From Bacteroidota bacterium (GTDB taxonomy: Bacteria; Bacteroidota; Bacteroidia; Chitinophagales; Saprospiraceae), in assembly GCA_963169325.1 (NCBI GenBank), contig CAUJEY010000307.1, positions 1-64,000 of the forward strand: 64,000 nt of DNA. The letters run 5' to 3'. This document shows, one piece after another, positions 34,629 to 44,520 of this stretch (within the stretch, counting starts at the first letter, position 1; every line of letters starts with the position of its first letter). Both the position numbers and the translations under genes were made by a program. Under the pieces are notes generated by a model. It was given only the letters and a program-made list of their open reading frames with translations, did no database searches and was not told the origin of the DNA.

Positions 34629-36731
34629 TCAGTTCCCGGACGATACCATCCAATTCAAAGCATACCGGTTGTTTTGCCCCTGGAGTATAACGTGATAATA
34701 TCCGGAGGGCAATTCTGATAGTAAGAGCCGGGAGGTCCCTTGCGGTACTTCCTGTTCAAATTTCACACGTCCAAGAACGTCCCAAATCCGGATCATCCCC
34801 GGTTCGGGTGCAACAATATGTATGGCACTTCCATTGCCTGGGTTGGGGTATATGACCAGCTGCTCTTTTTGCCGGTGGAATTCGTCAGTGGCTACCATTG
34901 TTTTTAGTTCTGCCAAAGGTCGTTTCCAGATTCCATAATCCAGCAACCCGGCCCATAAATACGCCCCATACACCTCAAGCGTGTTAACCATACGGCTGTC
35001 CAATCCATCAGACCAATCGCTCCATGTCAATCCCCCGTCATTTGATACATAGATACCATTATTGGTGGACAACACCAAGGAGCCGTCGTGTTCCAACATA
35101 TTCCACAGGCGCGTTTTTCCCCAGGGTTTTCCCTCCGCTGCCAGGTCAGAATAATACCAGGTGACGCCAAAATCGGGAGAAAAGAGTATGTTGCGAACGG
35201 TGGGTGTGTTATCCTTGATTAGTACTGCATTTTGCCTTATCCAGGCAAGCGGCGATGGACTCGGGTTTGGAAAATAATCCTTAACCGGCACGGTTGTAAC
35301 ATGCTCCCACAGCCCTCCGCCGTCACTGGAGCGGAATATTTTATATTGAGGGTCAAATAAGTACAAATTACCATCATCAATCCAGGTATTGTTAGCCGAA
35401 AGGTATTGTTGGTTGTAGAAGGGATTTATTCTATTGAATGTTAAACCTTTGTCTATTGATAAATAAAGCGAGTGGCTTTCCCAGTCACCATAACTTTTTG
35501 CAACGATGCCTCCATTTACATACTCCAGACTTGCAAAAGAGGAGGAGTGTTCCGGCTTGATAATCGACATCTGCCAATTTCCACCGAGCGGGTGTACCCA
35601 AATCTGGTTGCCGTAGATGATGATCCGATGCCCGTCCTGTTCAATATAATCGTGTGGGCCGATATATTTTGTTATAGGCGTAGGTAAATCAATAGGTTCG
35701 CGGCGCCAGTTCAAACCATCTTCATCCAATTTCCATAAACCTGTTGCATAGGCAGCATATAACACGCTGTCGGAGGAGAAGAATGCATCCGGACAAGCAT
35801 TGCTGATACCTTTATTCGCCGCTTGCCAGGGTTTGCCCGGCTCGTTCTGACGCTGGATGCCGGTAAATATCGTTCCCAACAAAATAGTATCGCCTCCCCC
35901 GGATATGCCCGCGGTGAACGCATTTTCCGTTATGCCCGGATAAGTCACCTGCCAATTGAGGCCTAAGTTGGATGATCGGTACATTTTCGAAAAATCAATG
36001 CCGATGAGAGCGCCATTATGCCAGAAAAATTTATACACAGAAGCGAGACTACTATTTGAAGAATAGTTCCACGTCGTGCCATTATCCTTGGTGATCCATA
36101 TTCCAGGTGTTTGCCAACTCATAAACATCAGGGTGGTATCCCCTTGTTGAACCAATGAACTGACGTTCCCGGTGAGGGGTTGAAATAAGGTATCCCATTC
36201 AAAACCGCCGTCTACGGACTGGATTAAACTATTAGAACTTACCGCAGTAATCCTTTCGCGTTCAACATTACATTTGTTAATGGGGGATTTTGTTAAATAA
36301 GTCCATGACGCGCCATTATTATCAGTTCGATATATGCCCCGATTATCAGTGCCATATATTTTACCCCGCAGCTTAAAAAAATGATATAAACGCATGGAAT
36401 CTGCCAACGCGACAGAGGACCAGGTGGCGCCAAAATCGGCGCTCCGCCATAAATATGGTTTCGACAGACTATGGTCGGAGCATTTCAACAACAGTTCACC
36501 CTCGAAGTAACGAATTTCGCTTGCAAAATCGCCCGGAGTGGAAGCCATAGCAGTCCAGTTTTCTCCCCGGTCCACCGAATAATAAAGTTGGCCCACCAAG
36601 GCTACAATAGTATCACCCACGATAGTAAAATTACTCACGCCTCCTGATTCCAGACCGTTGGTGCGGGTCCATTGTGCGGCGGCGAATGCCGGGGTAAGCG
36701 CCAGGTAAAGCATTATTATCCGATGTTTCAT
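34629..36731 (-). CDS. T9SS-secreted BNR/sortilin-like beta-propeller protein
   Basis: 700 residues with a signal peptide (1-19, ending AAQ). Residues ~20-610 are many BNR-type blades recognised by SxDxGxxW/T words (SVDRGENWTA, RSADFGATWSS, RTDNNGASWTY, SIDKGLTFN, SPDFGVTWYY, SNDGGLTWSD). Residues ~625-700 form a T9SS type A domain (IYPNPGNGS, WDVLGR, SGYYHVIL, ending in VSSGN). It is a surface or secreted propeller; the ligand is unknown. It is third in a minus-strand run after the helical protein (38597) and the small membrane protein (37179). Confidence 0.85.
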   Translation of the reverse strand: MKHRIIMLYLALTPAFAAAQWTRTNGLESGGVSNFTIVGDTIVALVGQLYYSVDRGENWTAMASTPGDFASEIRYFEGELLLKCSDHSLSKPYLWRSADFGATWSSVALADSMRLYHFFKLRGKIYGTDNRGIYRTDNNGASWTYLTKSPINKCNVERERITAVSSNSLIQSVDGGFEWDTLFQPLTGNVSSLVQQGDTTLMFMSWQTPGIWITKDNGTTWNYSSNSSLASVYKFFWHNGALIGIDFSKMYRSSNLGLNWQVTYPGITENAFTAGISGGGDTILLGTIFTGIQRQNEPGKPWQAANKGISNACPDAFFSSDSVLYAAYATGLWKLDEDGLNWRREPIDLPTPITKYIGPHDYIEQDGHRIIIYGNQIWVHPLGGNWQMSIIKPEHSSSFASLEYVNGGIVAKSYGDWESHSLYLSIDKGLTFNRINPFYNQQYLSANNTWIDDGNLYLFDPQYKIFRSSDGGGLWEHVTTVPVKDYFPNPSPSPLAWIRQNAVLIKDNTPTVRNILFSPDFGVTWYYSDLAAEGKPWGKTRLWNMLEHDGSLVLSTNNGIYVSNDGGLTWSDWSDGLDSRMVNTLEVYGAYLWAGLLDYGIWKRPLAELKTMVATDEFHRQKEQLVIYPNPGNGSAIHIVAPEPGMIRIWDVLGRVKFEQEVPQGTSRLLLSELPSGYYHVILQGQNNRYALNWMVSSGN

Positions 36732-36858
36732 ACTTCGAAGGTTTCGACTTGCCTTTTTCGACTATAAATCTCCATCCTGGTCAGCCATTTATTCCGATCA
36801 TTTACTGCTTGAGTCCGATTTCTGTGCAGAGCTGCCGTTTCATTGAGTAAAAATTTAC

Positions 36859-37179
36859 TCACTCTTCCCCTGTCTCCTTCATCCGCTCCTCCAACTCGTC
36901 GATCCGCGCCTCTGATTTCTTCATTTTACGCTCCAGAAACCAGTTGTACCCGACAATGGAAAGCAGGCTCGCCACAGCCAGCGGCGCCACGAGCCACAGC
37001 GACTTGGGCACCCACGGATGCGCGTCCCAGAAGAAAAAATACAGCAAGGCCGTCAGCATTTGCCGGATGGCCCAGCGGATGAGCTTTCGCCGGCGGTCGG
37101 TGGGCGACATGAGGTATTGGGATTTGAGCTGCGTCATTTCATCGCGCAGGGTGTCGGGCAGGGTGTTGTTGTCAGGCAT
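36859..37179 (-). CDS. Small membrane protein with C-terminal coiled coil
   Basis: 106 residues from the ATG at 37177-37179; a longer frame from 37230 would overlap the upstream gene. Basic N-terminal part (DRRRKLIRWAIRQML), one or two membrane segments (~45-60 and ~70-90), then a charged coiled coil (ERKMKKSEARIDELEERM). No family is recognised. It starts 12 bp after the helical protein stop on the same strand, so the two are probably co-transcribed. Confidence 0.6.
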   Translation of the reverse strand: MPDNNTLPDTLRDEMTQLKSQYLMSPTDRRRKLIRWAIRQMLTALLYFFFWDAHPWVPKSLWLVAPLAVASLLSIVGYNWFLERKMKKSEARIDELEERMKETGEE

Positions 37180-37190
37180 AGTGGTGTAGA

Positions 37191-38597
37191 TTAATTGGCT
37201 AAAAATAGCCCATTTTTTTGCAAAAACCATCCCCTTTCACTCAACACTTTGCAGTTTTCCAATTCCTGGCGCAGGGCTTCCCGCGCAGCGCTATTGCCCG
37301 GCGGCAGTGCGAGCAAACGTTGCATGAACCGCACGATATTACTGAAGTTTTCCTTGTGGTAACCCAACACTTTTTTCCGGCGGAGGTATATCGCCACGCT
37401 ATCGAGCAGGCTGTCGAGCGACTGCCAGGCTGCGGTGTCGTAGTAGATTTTCATTTGCAGGGTTTTAGCGCTCAGGTTTTGGAGGATGTCGTCGTAGTCG
37501 ATCCGGGTGAGGCATTCCAGTGCGTCGGCATGGTCGCCTTTTTCATACCGGCAGCGGGCGAGGTTGAAAAAATAACCGGTGTCGCGGAATGCCGGCTCGA
37601 GCCACCGGCGGTAATCTTCCAGAAACTGAAGTGCCCAGTCCGCCTCGCCCATTTTCAGGGCGGTATTCACGATGTTGTTGTACGACCAACGCGACATCAC
37701 ACCGTTGTCGAGAAAAATCCCCTGTGACAACCCTTCCCGGTACAAGTCGAACAGGTCTTTGGAAAATGCCGGATCACCCGAATTGATCCGCCGGATACAA
37801 AAATTGATCGCCAGCAGAAACAGGTCGTGCCGTTCATCGTCGGGCAGCAGCGTGCCGTGCCGGAAAATCAGGATTTTCAATTGTTCAAAGTTTCCGGTGG
37901 CGGCGGCATCCGTCTGGATAAAATAGCCGTGGTACCAGGCCGCAATGGCAGGTTCTTCGAGCCAGGGATGGTCGCGTAAAAACTCCAGCAACACGGGCAA
38001 AAAACCGGCGCCGTATTCCCGCGACGCTACCGTCTGGCGGCTTTGCAGCATACACCCGAGTTTCAGTTTTTCATACACAAATGCCTTTTCATGCGCCTCG
38101 GTAAACGAGTCAAAATCAATGTCGCGCCCGCGGCCTTGTTGCAGATGCCCCCGAAATTGCTCAAAATCTATTAAATACCGTTGCCGGAAATAAGCGGCAT
38201 CGCGCCTCGGCTGTTTTTCCAGGCGTTTTTCCACTGTGCGGGCAGCCCGTTCGGAAAGGCGCGAAAGACGGCGTTTGCGCAAACTGCGCAACAGGCAAAG
38301 CCCCTGTGCGTCTTCATCGGCTTCCCATTCGCGCTGGGCCAGAAAATCTTCCGCCAACTTGCTCAGATACGACACCGTATAATTCAACTGCCGGGCCTCG
38401 AAGGGCTTTTCCTGAAAAACGGCGCCGTAGACCGCGCTTCTTTGCACGGGCGTAGCCGGTTGGGCGCAGAGGTGGTCGAACAAAGCCAGCACATCGGTGC
38501 GAACATTGTGGTAAGGCGAACAGAGATATTTCCGAAAGGCAGTCCGCTCCGGCAGGGTTAGCGATTGCAAAAGTTCAGGCAGATATCCTTTTTCCAT
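37191..38597 (-). CDS. Helical protein of unknown function, family member 1 (third module copy)
   Basis: 468 residues, almost entirely helical, without signal peptide or membrane segments, so cytoplasmic. It is a paralogue of the genes at 52464 and 57678, sharing the N-terminal pattern L..RxxFRKYLCSPYHN...LFDHL and a C-terminal region with TPR-like helices (YFFNLARCRYEKGDHADALECL). A late segment reads YLRRKKVLGYHKENFSN, matching YLRRQKNLGYHRQSNEK in the paralogues. No enzyme motif is visible. It is divergent from the T9SS protein at 38777; the 179-bp gap contains the shared promoter-like sequence. A regulatory or chaperone-like role for the divergent secreted protein is only a guess. Confidence 0.75.
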   Translation of the reverse strand: MEKGYLPELLQSLTLPERTAFRKYLCSPYHNVRTDVLALFDHLCAQPATPVQRSAVYGAVFQEKPFEARQLNYTVSYLSKLAEDFLAQREWEADEDAQGLCLLRSLRKRRLSRLSERAARTVEKRLEKQPRRDAAYFRQRYLIDFEQFRGHLQQGRGRDIDFDSFTEAHEKAFVYEKLKLGCMLQSRQTVASREYGAGFLPVLLEFLRDHPWLEEPAIAAWYHGYFIQTDAAATGNFEQLKILIFRHGTLLPDDERHDLFLLAINFCIRRINSGDPAFSKDLFDLYREGLSQGIFLDNGVMSRWSYNNIVNTALKMGEADWALQFLEDYRRWLEPAFRDTGYFFNLARCRYEKGDHADALECLTRIDYDDILQNLSAKTLQMKIYYDTAAWQSLDSLLDSVAIYLRRKKVLGYHKENFSNIVRFMQRLLALPPGNSAAREALRQELENCKVLSERGWFLQKNGLFLAN

Positions 38598-38615
38598 TTT
38601 CGATTTGGATAAACT

Positions 38616-38644
38616 ATAAATTATATTAAAAAACTAATAATCAA
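38616..38644 (-). promoter_or_regulatory. Promoter-like element of helical gene 1
   Basis: On the minus strand TTGA (38641-38644), 17 nt, then TAATTTAT (38616-38623) precede the ATG by 18 bp. The spacer (TTATTAGTTTTTTAAT) is very like that of the 52464 copy. The -7 part lacks the final G of TAnnTTTG. Confidence 0.5.
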
Positions 38645-38776
38645 TTGTTTACAAAAAATAAACATTACTTCTTATTTCGATTCTGCAAAGATAATGTCTT
38701 TTAATAAGCGAGAGCAGGCCCTGACTTTTGTCGTACCAACTAACACAACTTTTCACCAAACAAAAAAGTAACGACA

Positions 38777-41533
38777 ATGAAACCTTCCATTTGTGCCCTG
38801 CTTTTCTTCGCCTTTTTGGCAACAAATTCGGCCCTGGCCCAGGGCTGGGAACGCCTTTACGCGCCGGGCAACGCGGCCGATTTTACCCAAACGCCCGACG
38901 GCGGTTTCCTGCTCGCAGGAGAATACGACCAATGGGATGTTGCCGACAAGGCATGGTTGCTAAAAACCGATGCCGATGGCAACGTGGAATGGACGCGCCG
39001 CTATGCCATTGGAGATACCCTGGAAGCCTACACGGCCGTGCAACTCCTGGGCAACCAAAATATCATCGCAGCCGGCGATTTTCTGGATTACTGGACGCCG
39101 ACCGAGCCGGAGCACATGGCCGCTTTTATCCACAAACTGGACGCGAACGGCAACCTGCTGACCGAAATTCAAATCAACCCCACCCCAAACCAAAACACCG
39201 GTTACCGCAGCACCGACCTCGCCATTACCCCGGCAGGCAATATTTTACATACGGTGGTTTCAGGCGGCCAGACGTCCCTGTACGCCTATAATGCCGATTT
39301 ACAACAACTCTGGCTGGTTTCTATCGCTGCGCTCATCCAGCAGATCGAGGTGTTGCCCGACGGCGCCCTGCTGCTTTGCGGCGCTAAAAACAACACGATG
39401 TATCTCTGCAAAACCGACGCTTCGGGCGCATTAATTTGGGAGAAAACGTATGAGCCCGGCGTGGCATACATGACCACGACGCAGGACGGCAATATCGTTT
39501 TGGCCAAACAGGGCCGTTTACTGAAAGTGGATGCCAACGGTAATTTGCTGTGGAGCAAAACCGGCATGAACGGGATCAGCGCATCCTGGGTGACGGAAGA
39601 TGGCGGGGGCAACCTGCTCGCGATCGGCTATTACAATGCCAATTTCACGTACGTTTTCACGTTGGGAAAATTCGATGCCGATGGAAACGAAATTTGGAAA
39701 AAAACGCCGCACCAGTCACTTTCCGGCGCCAACTCCACCGTCAAACCATTGGTCACCAGCGACGGCGGCTATGCCCTGGCCGGGCAACGCAACGGCAAAT
39801 CCATGCTCCTTCGCGCCGGCGCCGATTTCGACCTGTATCGCTCCTGGATTGCCGGGAGTATGTTCCACGATGTCGACGACGACTGCGAAAAAGACCCCGG
39901 CGAAAAGGCCTTGAAACGATTTTATGCCTCGGCCACGGATGCCAACGGCACGGTGTGGTCGGAAAGCCTGGAAAACGGAAAATTTGCCATGCAGGTCCCC
40001 GCCGGCACCTACGAAGTGAATATCAGCAAACGATCGTTTGATCCCGAAAACTGGCTACCCTGTATCGGCCAAACCGTGACGGTAACGGCAGCTACCGACA
40101 CCGCACACGTTCCGGCCATCGGGGTGCAATCGCTGGTCGATTGTCCGCGCCCTTATATCCAGGCGGCCATTCCAAAAGTGCGCAGCTGCCACGAGGGTAA
40201 GTACAGCCTGAGTTTTTTCAACCTCGGCACGCAATTGGCCACCGATGTGCAGATTGAAGTGGACTTGGCGGAAAACCTGACTTACACGGGCAGCAACCTG
40301 CCCTTACTGTCGCAAAACGGCCAGAAACTGCGCTTCCATGCAGGCGATCTCGACATCGACGAGGAAGGTACAGCCACCATCGACGTTTTCTGTTCCTGCG
40401 ATGCCGCTATCGGCGACCTCTCGTGTAGTAGTTTTCGAATTATGCCGGATTCCTGTTATCCCGTTTTACCGGATTGGGACCACTCTATTGTCAAAATAGA
40501 CGCCTCTTTCGACCCCGCTCAATTGAATTTCACCCTCGAAAACGTGGGCGCCGGAGATATGACGCAACCGCGCTGGTACCGCCTGCGCAACACCTGCCTT
40601 AACGTGGTCGGAGCAGGAACTTTTCAACTCGATGCCGGGGAATCGTTGAACCTGAACTACCCGAACCAGGCCGTGGTGTACTATTTCGAAGTCGAACCCG
40701 CGCCCAACCAGCCATATCTACCCGGCAACGCCTGGTTGCTTTCGCGGTGCCAGCCCGGACAACCGAAAGAGCAGTGGATGAACAACAACACGGGATCCCC
40801 TTTTTATGACCTGGATTGCACGGCCGTTTCCAATTCATTCGATCCCAACGACATCCGTGTGACGCCGCGCGGCGACGGCGACGAGGGCGCAATTCTCGCC
40901 ACAGAGTCCGAATTGCGCTACATGATCCGCTTCCAGAATACCGGCAACGACACGGCATTCACCGTCAGCATCCGCGACACGTTGCCTGCCGAACTGGATG
41001 TGTTGTCCGTGATTCCCGGGCCGTCGAGCCATCCATACACCTTTGATCTCCAAAACAATGTCATAAAGTTTCATTTTTCCGGCATCAACCTCCCCGACAG
41101 CACCGCCAACCTGGAAGGTTCGCAAGGGTTTGTCGTATTTACCGTCAGAATGTTTCCCAACCTGCCCGCCGGTACGCGCATTGAAAACCACGCGTCCATC
41201 TTTTTCGATTTTAATGCCCCGGTGATTACCAACACGGCATTCAACACCATCCGGAATCCCCTTTTGGTTTCGCTGGACGAACTGCCCGACAACAGCACGC
41301 CAACCGTGCGCGTCGCCCCCAACCCGGCGATAGATTTTGCCGTGTTTCATTTTGAAAAAATGTCGGAAGGAAACTTTCTGTTGTTCGATGCCGGTGGCCG
41401 GGCATTACGCCAGGAAGCCTTTTCTGGCGAAACGTTTGAATTGAATTGCCAAAATTTGCCCCCGGGTGTTTATTTCTTCCAAATTTTAATGGTGGGAGAA
41501 AAGCCGGCACAGGGGAAATTAGTAAAAAAGTAG
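38777..41533 (+). CDS. T9SS-secreted protein with propeller and DUF11-like C-terminal region (module copy 1)
   Basis: 918 residues with a signal peptide (1-21, ending LAQ). Residues ~22-350 are a propeller of WLLKTDADGNVEW-type blades. A SpaA-like linker with DVDDDCEKDPGEKAL begins near 360. Residues ~450-840 hold DUF11-like beta modules, including FQNTGNDTAFTVSIRDTLP and SIFFDFNAPVITN, the same domain as in the 1203-residue proteins. Residues ~845-918 are a T9SS type A domain (VAPNPAIDF, LPPGVYFFQ). It is divergent from helical protein 1 and 27 bp upstream of a shorter relative. A stalk-like surface protein is inferred. Confidence 0.85.
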   Translation: MKPSICALLFFAFLATNSALAQGWERLYAPGNAADFTQTPDGGFLLAGEYDQWDVADKAWLLKTDADGNVEWTRRYAIGDTLEAYTAVQLLGNQNIIAAGDFLDYWTPTEPEHMAAFIHKLDANGNLLTEIQINPTPNQNTGYRSTDLAITPAGNILHTVVSGGQTSLYAYNADLQQLWLVSIAALIQQIEVLPDGALLLCGAKNNTMYLCKTDASGALIWEKTYEPGVAYMTTTQDGNIVLAKQGRLLKVDANGNLLWSKTGMNGISASWVTEDGGGNLLAIGYYNANFTYVFTLGKFDADGNEIWKKTPHQSLSGANSTVKPLVTSDGGYALAGQRNGKSMLLRAGADFDLYRSWIAGSMFHDVDDDCEKDPGEKALKRFYASATDANGTVWSESLENGKFAMQVPAGTYEVNISKRSFDPENWLPCIGQTVTVTAATDTAHVPAIGVQSLVDCPRPYIQAAIPKVRSCHEGKYSLSFFNLGTQLATDVQIEVDLAENLTYTGSNLPLLSQNGQKLRFHAGDLDIDEEGTATIDVFCSCDAAIGDLSCSSFRIMPDSCYPVLPDWDHSIVKIDASFDPAQLNFTLENVGAGDMTQPRWYRLRNTCLNVVGAGTFQLDAGESLNLNYPNQAVVYYFEVEPAPNQPYLPGNAWLLSRCQPGQPKEQWMNNNTGSPFYDLDCTAVSNSFDPNDIRVTPRGDGDEGAILATESELRYMIRFQNTGNDTAFTVSIRDTLPAELDVLSVIPGPSSHPYTFDLQNNVIKFHFSGINLPDSTANLEGSQGFVVFTVRMFPNLPAGTRIENHASIFFDFNAPVITNTAFNTIRNPLLVSLDELPDNSTPTVRVAPNPAIDFAVFHFEKMSEGNFLLFDAGGRALRQEAFSGETFELNCQNLPPGVYFFQILMVGEKPAQGKLVKK

Positions 41534-41560
41534 TCTTAAAACGTATTTAATCATACCCGT

Positions 41561-43066
41561 ATGCTGTTCTTTCATTTTATCAGACGCTCCTTCTTTTCTA
41601 TCGCTTTCCTGTTCTTTTTGGGCTCCCTAACTGCCCAGCAGGACTGCCCCTTCATGCGGGTGAGCATTGCTACCGACGGATGGGTAGCCTGCGACAATGC
41701 GGTTTGTCACATCCGGCTCTGTAATGAAGGCAGCCAGACGGCAACCAATGCGCGGGTGGAAGTAGAGCTGCCACCCGCGCTTGGGTTCATTTCTTCCAGT
41801 ATTCCATCGTTCATCGTCAACAACCGGGTGGTTTTTAATCTGGGCACTTTTGCCGCGGGTAATTGCCTGGATTTTTCGCTGACGGTGGCGGTAGACTGCG
41901 ACCTGGTACCGGGAGAAGCCGTATGCCTGATCGCAAATGCGACGCCCCGGACATGTCCGGTATCAGCGCCGGGTTGGGACGGTTCCGATCTCCGGGTACG
42001 CGGCACTTGTTATGGCGCTGACAGCTTGTTGTTCACCGTTCGGAACCAGGGTGCCAGCGCCATGTCTGTGGCCACAAATTATATCATCACGGAAGACCAT
42101 TTGATGAGAGGCCAGGGCATCGTACCGGTCATTGACCCCGCCGTCGTGGATACCCTGGTTTTCCCGGTGTACGTCCCGGCAGGTAAAACGTACACTTTCC
42201 AGACCACACAAACACCCGGCCACCCGTTTCCGGAGCCCATTTCGGTTAGCGTGGAAGGCTGCGGCGGCAACCCCGGCAGTACGGGTTACCTCCTTCAATA
42301 TCCGCAGCACAACGGCGATGTACACAGTGATACCTATTGCGATGTGGTCAGTGCGGGCATTGCCGGCGCCGAAAAAACCGGGTTTCCATTGGGTTACGGC
42401 ACGGAACATTGGATAAACCGGGCCACCGAGATCAATTATCGCCTCCGTTTTCAAAACACCGGCGCCACCACGGTACAAACCGTGACGCTGGTGGATACGT
42501 TATCCGATTGGCTGGATTTGAGCACGTTCCGGGCGGGCGCGGCCTCACATTTGTACACCGTTTCGATTCAAAATCACGTCCTGACCGTAGTGTTTCCTTC
42601 GGCGCAGTTACCGCCGGCTTCCGTCAACGAACCGGCATCACGTGGATTTTTCAGCTTCCATATCGGCGTTTTGCCCGACGCACCAACCGGTACGGTTATC
42701 GAAAACACGGCACAGGTACAACTGGGCAATCAACCGAAGGTACAAACCAACGTTACGCTGCATCGCCTGGGGGAAAACTTCATTACCCTGCACGTTATCG
42801 ACGTTCCGAACAGCGACAACCTTGCCGTACAAATCAGGCCCAACCCGATGGGAGAATCGGCGCAATTCGTTTTTTCCGGAACGGATGCCAACGGGCCGGT
42901 GCTGCTGCAACTGTTTGACCCGGCCGGGAAACTGGTCCGGACCCTGGAAACACGGGAAGGTCAGTTGGTTTTGGAGCGGGATGATTTGGCAGCCGGTTTT
43001 TATTTTTTCCGGTGCCAAAGCCGAAGTGGGGGATGGGTTGGAGGGAAGTTGGTGGTAACGAGATAG
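41561..43066 (+). CDS. Shorter T9SS-secreted DUF11-like protein
   Basis: 501 residues with a signal peptide (1-25, ending TAQ). It lacks the propeller and starts directly with the DUF11-like region (CHIRLCNEGSQTATNARVEVELP, then SVEGCGGNPGSTGYLLQYPQ). This continues as FQNTGATTVQTVTLVDTLSDWLD, like the end of the neighbouring proteins. A T9SS type A domain closes it (IRPNPMGES, LFDPAGKL, AAGFYFFRC). It lies 27 bp after the 918-residue relative and is probably in the same operon. Confidence 0.85.
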   Translation: MLFFHFIRRSFFSIAFLFFLGSLTAQQDCPFMRVSIATDGWVACDNAVCHIRLCNEGSQTATNARVEVELPPALGFISSSIPSFIVNNRVVFNLGTFAAGNCLDFSLTVAVDCDLVPGEAVCLIANATPRTCPVSAPGWDGSDLRVRGTCYGADSLLFTVRNQGASAMSVATNYIITEDHLMRGQGIVPVIDPAVVDTLVFPVYVPAGKTYTFQTTQTPGHPFPEPISVSVEGCGGNPGSTGYLLQYPQHNGDVHSDTYCDVVSAGIAGAEKTGFPLGYGTEHWINRATEINYRLRFQNTGATTVQTVTLVDTLSDWLDLSTFRAGAASHLYTVSIQNHVLTVVFPSAQLPPASVNEPASRGFFSFHIGVLPDAPTGTVIENTAQVQLGNQPKVQTNVTLHRLGENFITLHVIDVPNSDNLAVQIRPNPMGESAQFVFSGTDANGPVLLQLFDPAGKLVRTLETREGQLVLERDDLAAGFYFFRCQSRSGGWVGGKLVVTR

Positions 43067-43088
43067 AAAAACTATACCCATCTTTTAC

Positions 43089-44384
43089 TCAAACAAATTC
43101 CTCTTCCATCAACACCGGAATTTCCGCCGGCACAGGCACTTTTTCCAGCGCCTGTTCCAAATCCCACCAAAGATCCTCCGCGTTTTCCACGCCCACGGAG
43201 AGCCGCACCAGCGCACCGGTGATGCCGAAAGCGATTTTTTCTTCGGGGTCCACGCCGGCGTGGGTCATGGTGGCGGGGTGTTGGGCCAGCGATTCGGTGC
43301 TGCCGAGGCTGACGGCTAATTTCACTAATTTCAGGTGATTGAGAAAAGAGAAGGCTTCGGGTTCACCGCCCACCAGTTCGAACGATACCATGGCGCCCGG
43401 CGAACTGCACTGGCGTTGGTATATGTCGTAGGCTTCGCCGTCGGCGGGTGTGAGCAGGCCCAGATAGTGGACGCGGGCCACTTTGGGGTGATTGGCTAAG
43501 CGGCGGGCGACGACCTGAGCGTTTTCCGCTTGTTTTTCCATACGCAACTTGAGCGTTTCGAGGCTTCGGAGCAGCAGCCAGCCCGTGTTCGGCGAAATCA
43601 TGTTGCCGAGGAAGGTGCGCAGGGTTTTCACCCGCGTGATCAGTTCCAAAGAACCCAGGCAGGCGCCTGCGATTACGTCGCTGTGGCCGCCGATGTACTT
43701 GGTGGCGGAGTACAGCACGAGGTCGGCGCCGTGACGGAGCGGGTGTTGCCAGAGCGGCCCCATGTAGGTGTTGTCCACTGCTACTAGTGCCCGCCGGTCG
43801 GGCGTACTGAACTGGTCGGCCACCGAGCGGCACATGGCGATATCCACCAGGTCGTTGGTGGGGTTGGCCGGCGTTTCGAGGAAGATCATGCCGAGGCGGT
43901 CTTTTTTGCCGGATTGTTCGATGATCCGTACCAGTTCTTCGCGACTCGCGCCGGGGCGGAAACCGCGGACTTCAACGCCCCATTTGGTCAGGACGGTGTG
44001 TACGAAGTGTGTGGTGCCCCCGTACAGGGGGTTGCTGTACAGCAGTAAATCGCCCGGCTGCAGGAACTCGAACAACGCGGTGGAAATGGCCGACATGCCG
44101 CTCTCAAACGCCGCGCAGGCTTCGGCGCCGTCCCAAAGGCTCAGGCGTTCTTCCAGGATTTGCATATCCGGATTGTTCAGGCGGCTGTAGATCAGACCGG
44201 TTTTTTCGCGGTTGCCCCGCTCGCGCAGGCCGTAGGCGACTTCGAAAAACGCCTTGCCTTCTTCAGCAGTGCGGAACGCAAACGTGGAAGTTTGGAAAAT
44301 CGGGCATTTCACAGCGCCTTCCGACCATTCGGGCCGGTAGCCGTGCGACATCATCAGGGTTTCGGGTTGCAGGTTCCGTTTCAT
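43089..44384 (-). CDS. Cys/Met metabolism PLP-dependent enzyme (methionine gamma-lyase or cystathionine gamma-synthase-like)
   Basis: 431 residues, slightly longer than usual. PLP is bound at the Lys in YSATKYIGGHSDVIAG; LVAVDNTYMGP and LYSNPLYGGTTHF are the other family motifs. In Pseudomonas methionine gamma-lyase a Cys stands where this protein has the second Gly of LYGGT, so the exact reaction cannot be read from sequence alone. The divergent Lrp/AsnC gene at 44521 fits an enzyme induced by an amino acid, as with other methionine gamma-lyase loci. The intergenic region is 136 bp and AT-rich. Confidence 0.88.
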   Translation of the reverse strand: MKRNLQPETLMMSHGYRPEWSEGAVKCPIFQTSTFAFRTAEEGKAFFEVAYGLRERGNREKTGLIYSRLNNPDMQILEERLSLWDGAEACAAFESGMSAISTALFEFLQPGDLLLYSNPLYGGTTHFVHTVLTKWGVEVRGFRPGASREELVRIIEQSGKKDRLGMIFLETPANPTNDLVDIAMCRSVADQFSTPDRRALVAVDNTYMGPLWQHPLRHGADLVLYSATKYIGGHSDVIAGACLGSLELITRVKTLRTFLGNMISPNTGWLLLRSLETLKLRMEKQAENAQVVARRLANHPKVARVHYLGLLTPADGEAYDIYQRQCSSPGAMVSFELVGGEPEAFSFLNHLKLVKLAVSLGSTESLAQHPATMTHAGVDPEEKIAFGITGALVRLSVGVENAEDLWWDLEQALEKVPVPAEIPVLMEEEFV

Positions 44385-44520
44385 AATTCGCGTATTTTTC
44401 CTACAATATTCAGTTTTACAGATTATTTAACCAATATAAATTTTTTAATTAGAAAATAAATCTATAATATTTAAACTTACAAGAAAAATGATCTAAAATT
44501 GTCTTTCAAAATACGGTTTT